Assembly (NCBI RefSeq): GCF_014650575.1
Contig: NZ_BMVF01000017.1
Location: forward strand, 62,001-126,000
Length of the DNA stretch: 64,000 nucleotides
Direction: 5' to 3'
Source: Streptomyces naganishii JCM 4654
GTDB lineage: Bacteria; Actinomycetota; Actinomycetes; Streptomycetales; Streptomycetaceae
In this document: positions 36,818 through 44,417 of the stretch, piece after piece
How the letters are laid out: each line of letters opens with the position of its first letter
How positions within the stretch are numbered: the first letter of the stretch is position 1
Made by a program: the position numbers and the translations under genes
Notes under the pieces: model-generated
What the model saw: only the letters and a program-made list of their open reading frames with translations
Databases searched by the model: none
Told to the model about the DNA's origin: nothing

Positions 36818-38236
36818 GTGAGCGACACCGAACGCCGGCCCCGCGGGGCCGGCAAGCCCTACCGCCGTCCGCAGAAGGACCCCGTCCGCATCCTCGCCTT
36901 CGACGCGCTGCGCGCTGTGGACGAGCGGGACGCCTACGCCAACCTCGTGCTGCCCCCGCTGCTGCGCAAGGCGCGGGAGAAGGGCGGCTTCGACGGGCGG
37001 GACGCCGCGCTCGCGACCGAGCTGGTGTACGGCACGCTGCGCCGGCAGGGGACGTACGACGCGATCATCGCCGCCTGCGTCGACCGGCCGCTCAGGGAGG
37101 TCGACCCGCCGGTCCTCGACGTGCTGACCCTCGGCGCGCACCAGCTGCTCGGGACGCGCATCCCGAGCCACGCCGCCGTGTCCTCCACCGTCGAGCTCGC
37201 CCGGGTCGTCCTCGGCGACGGGCGGGCCAAGTTCGTCAACGCCGTGCTGCGCAAGGTCGCGCGGGACGACCTCGACGGGTGGCTGGAGAAGGTCGCCCCG
37301 CCCTACGACGAGGACCCCGAGGACCACCTTGCCGTCGTCCACTCCCACCCGCGCTGGGTCGTCTCCGCGCTGTGGGACTCCCTCGGCGGCGGCCGGGCCG
37401 GCATCGAGGACCTGCTGGAGGCGGACAACGAGCGGCCCGAGGTCACCCTGGTCGCCCGGCCCGGGCGGGCCACCGCCGAGGAGCTGCTGCGCGAGGAGGC
37501 CGCCGTGCCGGGCCGCTGGTCGCCGTACGCGGTGCGGCTCACCGAGGGCGGCGAACCGGGCGCCGTGGACGCCGTACGGGAGGGCCGCGCGGGCGTGCAG
37601 GACGAGGGCAGCCAGCTCGTCGCCCTGGCCCTGGCCAACGCGCCCCTGGACGGCCCCGACGCCAAGTGGCTCGACGCCTGCGCCGGCCCCGGCGGCAAGG
37701 CGGCCCTGCTCGCCGCGCTCGCCGCGGAACGCGGAGCCGCGCTGCTCGCCTCCGAGAAGCAACCGCACCGCGCCGGGCTCGTGGCGAAGGCGCTCGCCGG
37801 AAACCCGGGGCCCTACCAGGTGATCGCCGCCGACGGCACCCGTCCGCCGTGGCGGCCCGCGAGCTTCGACCGCGTCCTCGTCGACGTGCCCTGCACCGGC
37901 CTGGGCGCCCTGCGCCGCCGCCCCGAGGCACGCTGGCGCCGCCGCCCGGAGGACCTGGACGGCTTCGCCCCGCTCCAGCGGGGGCTGCTGCGCACGGCCC
38001 TGGAGTCGGTGCGGGCCGGCGGTGTGGTCGGCTACGCCACCTGCTCGCCCCACCTCGCCGAGACCCGCGCCGTCGTCTCCGACGTGCTCAAGCAGTTCCC
38101 CGCGGCCGAACTGATCGACGCCCGCCCCCTCCTGCCCGGCGTCCCCGCCCTGGGCGAGGGTCCGGACGTACAGCTCTGGCCGCACCTGCACGGCACCGAC
38201 GCGATGTACCTGGCCCTCATCCGGCGGACCGCCTGA
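36818..38236 (+). CDS. rsmB: 16S rRNA (cytosine-5) methyltransferase RsmB
   Basis: A 472-residue enzyme with an N-terminal NusB-like RNA-binding domain (~1-150) and a C-terminal SAM methyltransferase domain. SAM motif DACAGPGGKAALLAAL, then DVPCTGLGALRRRPEARW and the nucleophile motif GYATCSPHLAETRAVV are visible. It methylates C967 (E. coli numbering) of 16S rRNA. GTG start 36818. Its 3' end overlaps the convergent MFS gene by 20 nt. Confidence 0.95.
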   Translation: MSDTERRPRGAGKPYRRPQKDPVRILAFDALRAVDERDAYANLVLPPLLRKAREKGGFDGRDAALATELVYGTLRRQGTYDAIIAACVDRPLREVDPPVLDVLTLGAHQLLGTRIPSHAAVSSTVELARVVLGDGRAKFVNAVLRKVARDDLDGWLEKVAPPYDEDPEDHLAVVHSHPRWVVSALWDSLGGGRAGIEDLLEADNERPEVTLVARPGRATAEELLREEAAVPGRWSPYAVRLTEGGEPGAVDAVREGRAGVQDEGSQLVALALANAPLDGPDAKWLDACAGPGGKAALLAALAAERGAALLASEKQPHRAGLVAKALAGNPGPYQVIAADGTRPPWRPASFDRVLVDVPCTGLGALRRRPEARWRRRPEDLDGFAPLQRGLLRTALESVRAGGVVGYATCSPHLAETRAVVSDVLKQFPAAELIDARPLLPGVPALGEGPDVQLWPHLHGTDAMYLALIRRTA

Positions 38237-39764
38237 CCGAGGACGGCCCGGGCATCAGGAAGTGGGCCGCCACCGCCAGCAGCAAGGGCAGCAGGCTGAC
38301 GATCAGCATGGTCAGCCGCAGCCCGTTGCTGAAATCCAGACCGAGGTCGAGGCCCGCCGCCTGCCGGAGCAGGTTCGGGTCGTACACGGCCGTGCCCGGG
38401 GGACTCACCGCCAGCTGGCTGCGCACGGCGTCCACCGCCTGCGTGGCCCGCGGCACCGACAGACCGCGCGTGGCGGCGTCGGCCAGCCACTCCCGGTGGA
38501 AGAAGAAGTTCAGCAGCAGCACGTAGACGGTCGGGCCGAGCGCGGCGCCGGTCATGCAGGAGGCCGACTGCATGGATGCCACCGTGCCGGAGCGCCCCTG
38601 CGGTGCATGGGCCAGGACCGTCTCGGAGACCGAGGTGGAGGTGATCGTCACCCCGAGGTTGCACAGCCAGGTCGCCAGCAGGAGCAGCCACAGCGCCATC
38701 GTGGGACCCGCGGTGCCCGCCATGACCAGTGCGCTGGCCGTCAGCACCAGCAGGCCGGTGACCATGACCGGCCGTGGGGTGTACCGGCCCATGAGGTGCC
38801 CGGCGAGGATCACGGAGCCGGCGACCAGCCCGGTGCCGGGGAGGAAGAGCAGGCCGATGGCCTGCGGCGGCAGGGACAGCACCGCCGCGCCGAACTGCCC
38901 CAGCGAGAAGCTGAACCCGGTGCCGAGGAAGTTGAGCGCGAGGGCCGCGGCCAGGGCCACGCTGAACGCGGGAACGCGGAACAGCGCCAGATCCACCGCG
39001 GGTTCGGGAGCACGCCTTTCGTGGAGCACGAAGGCCACCGCGGCGGTCAGGCTGATCAGCAGCGGCACCCAGGTCTGGGGCCGGGTGACGCCGTTCTGCG
39101 CCGCGGCCATGCCGACGACCAGGGACAGCAGGGCGAGGCCCACCAGGACGACGGCGGCCACGTCGAGCCGGCGGCGTTCCTGGGCGGGTGGCCGGGGGAC
39201 GTACCGGGCGGTGAGCCAGAGCGAGAGCACGCACAGCAGCGGGGCGATGAGGAACATGGACCGCCAGCCGGCGGCCTGCACCAGCCAGCCCGCGAACGCG
39301 GGGGTCACCCCGCACAGGAGCATCTCGATGGCCATGAACACACCAAGGGCGGCAGGGCGTTTCTCCGGCGTCACCGAGACCTTGAGCAGGGCCAGGGACA
39401 CGCCCAGCAGGCAGGTCAGCCCCAGCCCGTCGAGGAAGCGCATCGCCAGCAGAAAGCCGTAGCCGGGCGCGAGCATGGACAGCAGGTTGGCGACACATAC
39501 GACGGCGAGGCCCGACATCAGCAGCCGCTTCAGCCCGAACGCGTCCGCGAGGTTGCCCGCGGCGAGGACGGCGGCGGCCACCACCAGCGTCGCCGCCCCG
39601 GTGAGCAGCCCCACGAGGTTGGGCGGCACGTGGAGGGCGTGGCTCACCTCCGACAGGTTCAGGCTGAGCACCAGCGGGTCGACGACCGTGACCGTGAAGG
39701 CCAGGGCCGGTCCGAGGATGACCGGGAGGTCCCTCGCGCTGGACCTCGTGGGGGCCGTCGGCAC
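38217..39764 (-). CDS. MFS drug-efflux-type transporter (DHA2/EmrB-QacA-like, 14 TMS)
   Basis: A 515-residue polytopic membrane protein. Hydrophobic segments along the whole length and the size fit 14 membrane spans. Motif A is GNLADAFGLKRLLMSG, and the motif-C region lies near GVTPAFAGWLVQAAGW. It probably exports a small hydrophobic compound by proton antiport; the substrate is unknown. GTG 39764 has GGAGG 7 nt upstream, while longer frames have none. It is divergent from rpe and converges with rsmB with a 20-nt overlap. No regulator gene is adjacent. Confidence 0.88.
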   Translation of the reverse strand: MPTAPTRSSARDLPVILGPALAFTVTVVDPLVLSLNLSEVSHALHVPPNLVGLLTGAATLVVAAAVLAAGNLADAFGLKRLLMSGLAVVCVANLLSMLAPGYGFLLAMRFLDGLGLTCLLGVSLALLKVSVTPEKRPAALGVFMAIEMLLCGVTPAFAGWLVQAAGWRSMFLIAPLLCVLSLWLTARYVPRPPAQERRRLDVAAVVLVGLALLSLVVGMAAAQNGVTRPQTWVPLLISLTAAVAFVLHERRAPEPAVDLALFRVPAFSVALAAALALNFLGTGFSFSLGQFGAAVLSLPPQAIGLLFLPGTGLVAGSVILAGHLMGRYTPRPVMVTGLLVLTASALVMAGTAGPTMALWLLLLATWLCNLGVTITSTSVSETVLAHAPQGRSGTVASMQSASCMTGAALGPTVYVLLLNFFFHREWLADAATRGLSVPRATQAVDAVRSQLAVSPPGTAVYDPNLLRQAAGLDLGLDFSNGLRLTMLIVSLLPLLLAVAAHFLMPGPSSVRRSAG

Positions 39765-39963
39765 CGCAACACCTCCGATGGTCCGGCAGGCCGTCTGCCC
39801 GTCGACCATAGGACGGCCTCCCCCGGCCACCGCGCTTTTCCGGGCCGACGCGCGCAAGCCGACCGACGTCCGGGTCGCCCGCGCGCCCGCGCGCGCCCCG
39901 ATCCGCGCATCCGGAGCCGGTACCGGGGCGAACAACCGTGCCCCGGCATGGCAGGCTTGGAAC

Positions 39964-40650
39964 ATGGCCGTGCAGATCAATCCCAGCATCCTGTCCGCCG
40001 ACTTCGCGCGCCTCGCCGAGGAGGCGAAGGCGGTCGAAGGGGCCGACTGGCTCCACGTCGACGTGATGGACAACCACTTCGTCCCCAACCTCACGCTCGG
40101 CGTCCCGGTCGTAGAGTCGCTGGCCCGCGCGACGGACACGCCGCTGGACTGCCATCTGATGATCGAGGACGCCGATCGGTGGGCCCCCCAGTACGTGGAA
40201 GCGGGTGCCTCCTCGGTCACCTTCCACGTCGAGGCGGCCGCCGCGCCCGTGCGGCTCGCCCGCGAGATCCGCGCCAAGGGCGCCCGCGCCTCCATGGCGC
40301 TCAAGCCCGCCACCCCCATCGAGCCCTACGAGGACCTGCTCCCCGAGCTCGACATGCTCCTGATCATGACCGTGGAGCCGGGCTTCGGCGGCCAGGCGTT
40401 CCTCGACATCATGCTGCCCAAGATCCGCCGCACCAGGGAGCTGATCAGCAAGCACGGCCTCCAGCTGTGGCTCCAGGTCGACGGCGGCGTGTCGGCGTCG
40501 ACGATCGAGCGCTGCGCGGACGCGGGCGCCGACGTCTTCGTCGCCGGCTCGGCGGTCTACGGGGCGAACGACCCGGAAGAGGCGGTACGTGCACTGCGCA
40601 CGCAGGCGGAATCGGCCACCGCCAAGGCGTCCTGGGCGTGCGACCACTGA
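39964..40650 (+). CDS. rpe: Ribulose-phosphate 3-epimerase
   Basis: A 228-residue TIM-barrel enzyme of the pentose phosphate pathway. Motifs: INPSILSADFARLAEEA, WLHVDVMDNHFVPNLTLG, DCHLMIEDADRW, MTVEPGFGGQAF and QVDGGVSAST with the conserved His/Asp metal ligands. ATG 39964 gives the family N-terminus. A sugar-sensing regulator follows 100 nt downstream. Confidence 0.97.
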   Translation: MAVQINPSILSADFARLAEEAKAVEGADWLHVDVMDNHFVPNLTLGVPVVESLARATDTPLDCHLMIEDADRWAPQYVEAGASSVTFHVEAAAAPVRLAREIRAKGARASMALKPATPIEPYEDLLPELDMLLIMTVEPGFGGQAFLDIMLPKIRRTRELISKHGLQLWLQVDGGVSASTIERCADAGADVFVAGSAVYGANDPEEAVRALRTQAESATAKASWACDH

Positions 40651-40752
40651 GCCACAGCTACGTGAACGGCTCCCATCAGGGCTGATCAAGTGCGCCGGAT
40701 CTGCAAGGATGAACGGCGAATCCAGAGTGTGAACAGCAGTGAGGAGATCGCC

Positions 40753-41772
40753 GTGTCGGGTATGTCGGCGGGCCGGTCAGCAGTGCGGATGGGACCCGCT
40801 GAGCTGGTGCAGGCGGCGGCCATGGCCCGCCGCTTCTACCTCGAGGGCAAGTCGAAGATCCAGATCGCCGAGGAGTTCGGCGTCAGCCGCTTCAAGGTGG
40901 CCCGGGTCCTGGAGACCGCCCTCGAACGGGATCTCGTACGCATCGAGATCCGTGTGCCGGCCGAGCTGGACGCCGAGCGCTCCGACGCGCTGCGCGCCCG
41001 CTACGGCCTCAGGCACGCCGTCGTGGTGGAGTCCCCGGCCGAGGCCGAGGAGACGCCCGACCCGGAGAACCTCGGGGAGGTGGCCGCCGACCTGCTCGGC
41101 GAGCTCGTCAACGAGGGCGACGTGCTCGGCCTGGCCTGGGGCCGTTCCACCATCCACATGGCGGCGGCCCTCGACCGGCTGCCCCCGTGCACGGTGGTGC
41201 AGCTGACCGGCGTGTACGACGCCGGGACCTCCGAGCGCGGCTCGGTCGAGGCCGTACGCCGCGCCGCACAGGTCTCCGGCGGCGACGCCCACCCCATCTA
41301 CGCGCCGATGCTGCTGCCGGACGCGGCCACCGCGGCGGCGCTGCGCAACCAGACGGGGATCGCCCGCGCCTTCGAGTACTTCGACAAGGTCACCGTCGCC
41401 TGCGTCTCCATCGGCTCCTGGGAACCGGGCATCTCCACGGTGCACGACATGCTCAGCGAGGAGGAGCGCGCCCACTACGCCTCCCTCGGCGTCGCCGCGG
41501 AGATGGCCGCGCACCTCTTCGACGCCGAGGGGCGCCGGGTCGGGCGGGACCTGGGGGAGCGGTGCATCACGGTCAAGGCCGACCAGCTGCGCCGGATCCC
41601 GGAAGTCGTGGCGATCGCGGGCGGGCAGCGCAAGGCGTCGGCGATCGACGCGGTGCTGCGCTCGGGTCTGGTCACCAGCCTGGTGACCGACACCTCGGCC
41701 GCGGACTACCTGATGACGGCGGGAACCACCCCGAAGCCCGCCCTCAACCGCGCGGACCCGGACGGAATCTGA
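40753..41772 (+). CDS. SorC/DeoR-type sugar-binding transcriptional regulator
   Basis: A 339-residue SorC-family regulator: an N-terminal helix-turn-helix (FYLEGKSKIQIAEEFGVSRFKVARVLETA, about residues 25-55 in overlapping pieces) and a sugar-phosphate effector domain to the C-terminus (VLGLAWGRSTIHMAA ... VAIAGGQRKASAIDAVLRSG). GTG 40753 has GAGGAG 6 nt upstream and is preferred over GTG 40690 and 40729. Its target is unknown; the neighbour rpe suggests pentose metabolism, and a set of 11-bp repeats begins at its stop codon. Confidence 0.85.
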   Translation: MSGMSAGRSAVRMGPAELVQAAAMARRFYLEGKSKIQIAEEFGVSRFKVARVLETALERDLVRIEIRVPAELDAERSDALRARYGLRHAVVVESPAEAEETPDPENLGEVAADLLGELVNEGDVLGLAWGRSTIHMAAALDRLPPCTVVQLTGVYDAGTSERGSVEAVRRAAQVSGGDAHPIYAPMLLPDAATAAALRNQTGIARAFEYFDKVTVACVSIGSWEPGISTVHDMLSEEERAHYASLGVAAEMAAHLFDAEGRRVGRDLGERCITVKADQLRRIPEVVAIAGGQRKASAIDAVLRSGLVTSLVTDTSAADYLMTAGTTPKPALNRADPDGI

Positions 41773-41836
41773 CGGTCGGAAGACGGTCGGAAGGCGGCTG
41801 GAAGACGGTTGGAAGGCAGCCGCAAGACGGCCGGAA
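41771..41836. repeat. Six 11-bp tandem repeats (GACGGTCGGAA type)
   Basis: Units start at 41771, 41782, 41793, 41804, 41815 and 41826. The first two are identical (GACGGTCGGAA); the others differ at one to four positions (GGCGGCTGGAA, GACGGTTGGAA, GGCAGCCGCAA, GACGGCCGGAA). The spacing equals one helical turn, placing all sites on one DNA face. They fill the gap between the SorC-type regulator and the RNase gene and could be cooperative protein-binding sites. Confidence 0.75.
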
Positions 41837-41901
41837 TCCGACGGTCCCCGGCGGCGGGGCCCCGCACGTGACGGAGGGACGGCCGTGGCAGCATCGGCGC
41901 C

Positions 41902-42306
41902 ATGCTGCTGCTGCGGTTCGTCCCCCGCGTGCTCGGGGCGCTCGGGGTCTGCCTGCTCGTCCTGCTGGCCGGGTGCTCCTCCCCGCCGTCCACGCCGGCT
42001 CCGTCAGGCGTCCCCTCGTGGGCCGCGCACATGGCCACCGTCCCGGCGGCCCGGCTGCCCGCGGAGGCGCGCGAGACCCTCGCCCTCATCGACAGGGGCG
42101 GCCCCTATCCGTACGCCCGCGACGGCGTCGTCTTCGGGAACCTCGAGGGCCGGCTGCCTCGGCACCAGCGGGGCTACTACCACGAGTACACGGTACGGAC
42201 GCCGGGCTCGCGCGACCGCGGCGCGCGGCGCCTCATCACCGGGCAGGGCGGCGAGATCTACTACACCGACGATCACTACAAGTCGTTCAAGGCGGTGCTG
42301 AGATGA
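41902..42306 (+). CDS. Lipoprotein guanyl-specific ribonuclease (RNase Sa/N1 family)
   Basis: A 134-residue precursor. Residues 1-25 are a lipoprotein signal peptide with lipobox LAGC (Cys25). The rest aligns to RNase Sa: LPAEARETLALI, GPYPYARDGVVFGNLE, GYYHEYTV, DRGARRLITG, YYTDDHYKSF. The catalytic set of RNase Sa (Glu54, Arg65, Arg69, His85) corresponds to Glu95, Arg106, Arg110 and His125, all present. The two disulfide Cys of RNase Sa are missing. It should cut RNA after guanosine outside the membrane, tethered to the cell. Its stop overlaps the barstar-like gene (ATGA). Confidence 0.9.
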   Translation: MLLLRFVPRVLGALGVCLLVLLAGCSSPPSTPAPSGVPSWAAHMATVPAARLPAEARETLALIDRGGPYPYARDGVVFGNLEGRLPRHQRGYYHEYTVRTPGSRDRGARRLITGQGGEIYYTDDHYKSFKAVLR

Positions 42307-42614
42307 CGGAACTCGTGGTCACGCTGGACCTCGAAGGCGTCACGGACAAGGCGGGCCTCATGGACCGCGTCGCCCGGGCCCTGGCGCTGCCCCCCTGGTT
42401 CGGCCGCAACTGGGACGCCCTGGCCGACTCCCTGTCCGACGTCTCCGCGTGGCCCGAGGAGGCGGCCGGGGGGCTCCTGCTCGTCGTACGGAACTGGCGG
42501 GCGTACGCCGAGGCGCGGCCGCAGGAGTGGGAGACCGCCCAGGAGGTGTTCGCGCACGCGATGCGCTCGATGCCGTCCCTGACCGTCGCGCTGACCCTTG
42601 GAGGATCCTCCTAA
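42303..42614 (+). CDS. Barstar family ribonuclease inhibitor
   Basis: A 103-residue barstar-like protein: VTLDLEGVTDKAGLMDRVARALALPPWFGRNWDALADSLSDV in overlapping pieces carries the family core (PxWFGxNWDALxDxLxD). Barstars bind barnase-type RNases in the cytoplasm and protect the producer. ATG 42303 overlaps the RNase stop by 4 nt, so enzyme and inhibitor are co-translated. The pair therefore forms a complete RNase-antidote module. Confidence 0.9.
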   Translation: MTELVVTLDLEGVTDKAGLMDRVARALALPPWFGRNWDALADSLSDVSAWPEEAAGGLLLVVRNWRAYAEARPQEWETAQEVFAHAMRSMPSLTVALTLGGSS

Positions 42615-42747
42615 GGGGTCCCTGACCGGCCTGGACGTTGTGACGGGGGATGCCGGCGGGCCGGGCATGGGACAATGAAGTACGTGCTCTTTTCCCCCTG
42701 GCGCACCCGTCGGGGGGTCACCTCTGATCGACTGGGATGTGCGGCAC

Positions 42748-44190
42748 GTGCGTTTCCTCAATGACATCCAGCCCGCGTACGACCTGACGTACGACGACGT
42801 CTTCATGGTGCCGAGCCGCAGCGCGGTCGGCTCGCGTCAGGGCGTGGACCTCAGCTCCCCGGACGGCACGGGCACCACGATCCCGCTGGTCGTCGCCAAC
42901 ATGACCGCCATCGCCGGCCGCCGCATGGCGGAGACGGTGGCCCGGCGCGGCGGCCTGGTGGTCATCCCGCAGGACATCCCGATCGAGGTCGTCACCGAGG
43001 TCGTGTCCTGGGTCAAGAGCCGCCACCTCGTGCTCGACACCCCGATCGTGCTGGCCCCGCACCAGACGGTCGCCGACGCCCTCTCCCTGCTGCCCAAGCG
43101 CGCGCACAACGCGGGCGTGGTCGTCGACGAGAACCATCGCCCCGTCGGCGTCGTCACCGACCAGGACCTCACCGGCGTCGACCGCTTCACCCAGCTCGAA
43201 GTGGTCATGAGCAAGGACCTGCTCCTGCTGGACGCCGACATCGACCCGCGCGAGGCGTTCAACACCCTCGACGGCGCCAACCGGCGGTACGCGCCCGCCG
43301 TCGACAAGGACGGCAGGCTCGCGGGCATCCTCACCCGCAAGGGCGCCCTGCGGGCGACCCTCTACACCCCGGCCACCGACGCCGACGGCAGGCTGCGCAC
43401 GGCCGCCGCCGTGGGCATCAACGGCGACGTGGCGGGCAAGGCCGAGCAACTGCTCGCCGCGGGCGTGGACACCCTCGTCATCGACACCGCGCACGGCCAC
43501 CAGGAGTCGATGATCAGCGCGGTCAAGCTGGTGCGCGACCTCGACCCGCGGGTGCCGATCGTGGCCGGCAACATCGTCTCCGCCGAGGGCGTCAAGGACC
43601 TGATCGACGCGGGCGCGGACATCATCAAGGTCGGGGTGGGCCCCGGCGCCATGTGCACCACGCGCATGATGACCGGCGTGGGCCGTCCGCAGTTCTCCGC
43701 CGTCCTCGAGTGCGCGGCCGAGGCCAGGAAGTACGGCAAGCACGTGTGGGCCGACGGCGGGGTCCGCCACCCGCGCGACGTGGCGATGGCGCTCGCGGCC
43801 GGCGCGTCCAACGTGATGGTCGGTTCCTGGTTCGCCGGGACCTACGAGTCCCCCGGCGACCTCCAGCAGGACGCCGGCGGGCGCCTCTACAAGGAGTCCT
43901 TCGGCATGGCCTCCGCGCGCGCCGTGCGCAACCGCACCTCGGAGGAGTCCTCCTACGACCGCGCCCGCAAGGCGCTGTTCGAGGAGGGCATCTCCACCTC
44001 CCGCATGTTCCTCGACCCGGCACGTCCGGGCGTGGAGGACCTCATCGACTCGATCATCGCGGGCGTGCGCTCCTCGTGCACCTACGCCGGCGCGGCCTCC
44101 CTGGAGGAGTTCGCCGAGAAGGCCATCGTCGGCATCCAGAGCGCGGCGGGCTACGCCGAGGGCAAGCCCCTGCACGCCAGCTGGAACTGA
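42748..44190 (+). CDS. guaB1: GuaB1: IMPDH-family protein with CBS domains, likely GMP reductase
   Basis: A 480-residue TIM-barrel protein of the IMPDH/GMPR family with a CBS pair at about residues 90-200. Motifs: YDLTYDDVFMVPSRS, the CBS part RPVGVVTDQDL, and the active-site loop VGPGAMCTTRMMTGVGRPQ with the catalytic Cys. Actinobacteria carry this second IMPDH paralogue (Rv1843c type), which was shown in mycobacteria to act as a GMP reductase returning GMP to IMP. GTG 42748 gives MRFLNDIQ; GTG 42739 is possible. The 130-nt upstream gap has a candidate -10 (GACAAT, about 42670). Confidence 0.9.
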   Translation: MRFLNDIQPAYDLTYDDVFMVPSRSAVGSRQGVDLSSPDGTGTTIPLVVANMTAIAGRRMAETVARRGGLVVIPQDIPIEVVTEVVSWVKSRHLVLDTPIVLAPHQTVADALSLLPKRAHNAGVVVDENHRPVGVVTDQDLTGVDRFTQLEVVMSKDLLLLDADIDPREAFNTLDGANRRYAPAVDKDGRLAGILTRKGALRATLYTPATDADGRLRTAAAVGINGDVAGKAEQLLAAGVDTLVIDTAHGHQESMISAVKLVRDLDPRVPIVAGNIVSAEGVKDLIDAGADIIKVGVGPGAMCTTRMMTGVGRPQFSAVLECAAEARKYGKHVWADGGVRHPRDVAMALAAGASNVMVGSWFAGTYESPGDLQQDAGGRLYKESFGMASARAVRNRTSEESSYDRARKALFEEGISTSRMFLDPARPGVEDLIDSIIAGVRSSCTYAGAASLEEFAEKAIVGIQSAAGYAEGKPLHASWN

Positions 44191-44204
44191 CCGTTCCACC
44201 GGGG

Positions 44205-44281
44205 CCTTGCGGCACCGGGCAACGAAACGCGCACCCTTCGCGCACACACGCAAGGATCTTGCGTGTGTGCGCAAGGTTGCT
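44205..44281. promoter_or_regulatory. Palindromic operator cluster (Lrp/AsnC-like) upstream of the permease
   Basis: A perfect 15-bp inverted repeat GCGCACACACGCAAG/CTTGCGTGTGTGCGC (44240-44254 and 44258-44272, 3-nt spacer) is flanked by a CCTTGC...GGGCAACG pair at 44205-44223 and by GCGCAAGG/TTGC at 44271-44280. The repeated TTGC/GCAA half-sites are typical of Lrp/AsnC sites, and such a regulator gene ends this operon. The palindrome could also end guaB1 transcription. Confidence 0.55.
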
Positions 44282-44417
44282 GCATTACGCCCGTGAACCG
44301 TCGCCTCATAGGGTGCTTCGCTGTACGAGGCGTGCGGGGACCCCGCTCGGTGGGTTCCCGCGGGACGGGGCGCACCGGTCACCGCCGCCCAGCCCCGCAG
44401 CGACGAAGGAGCCGCGC

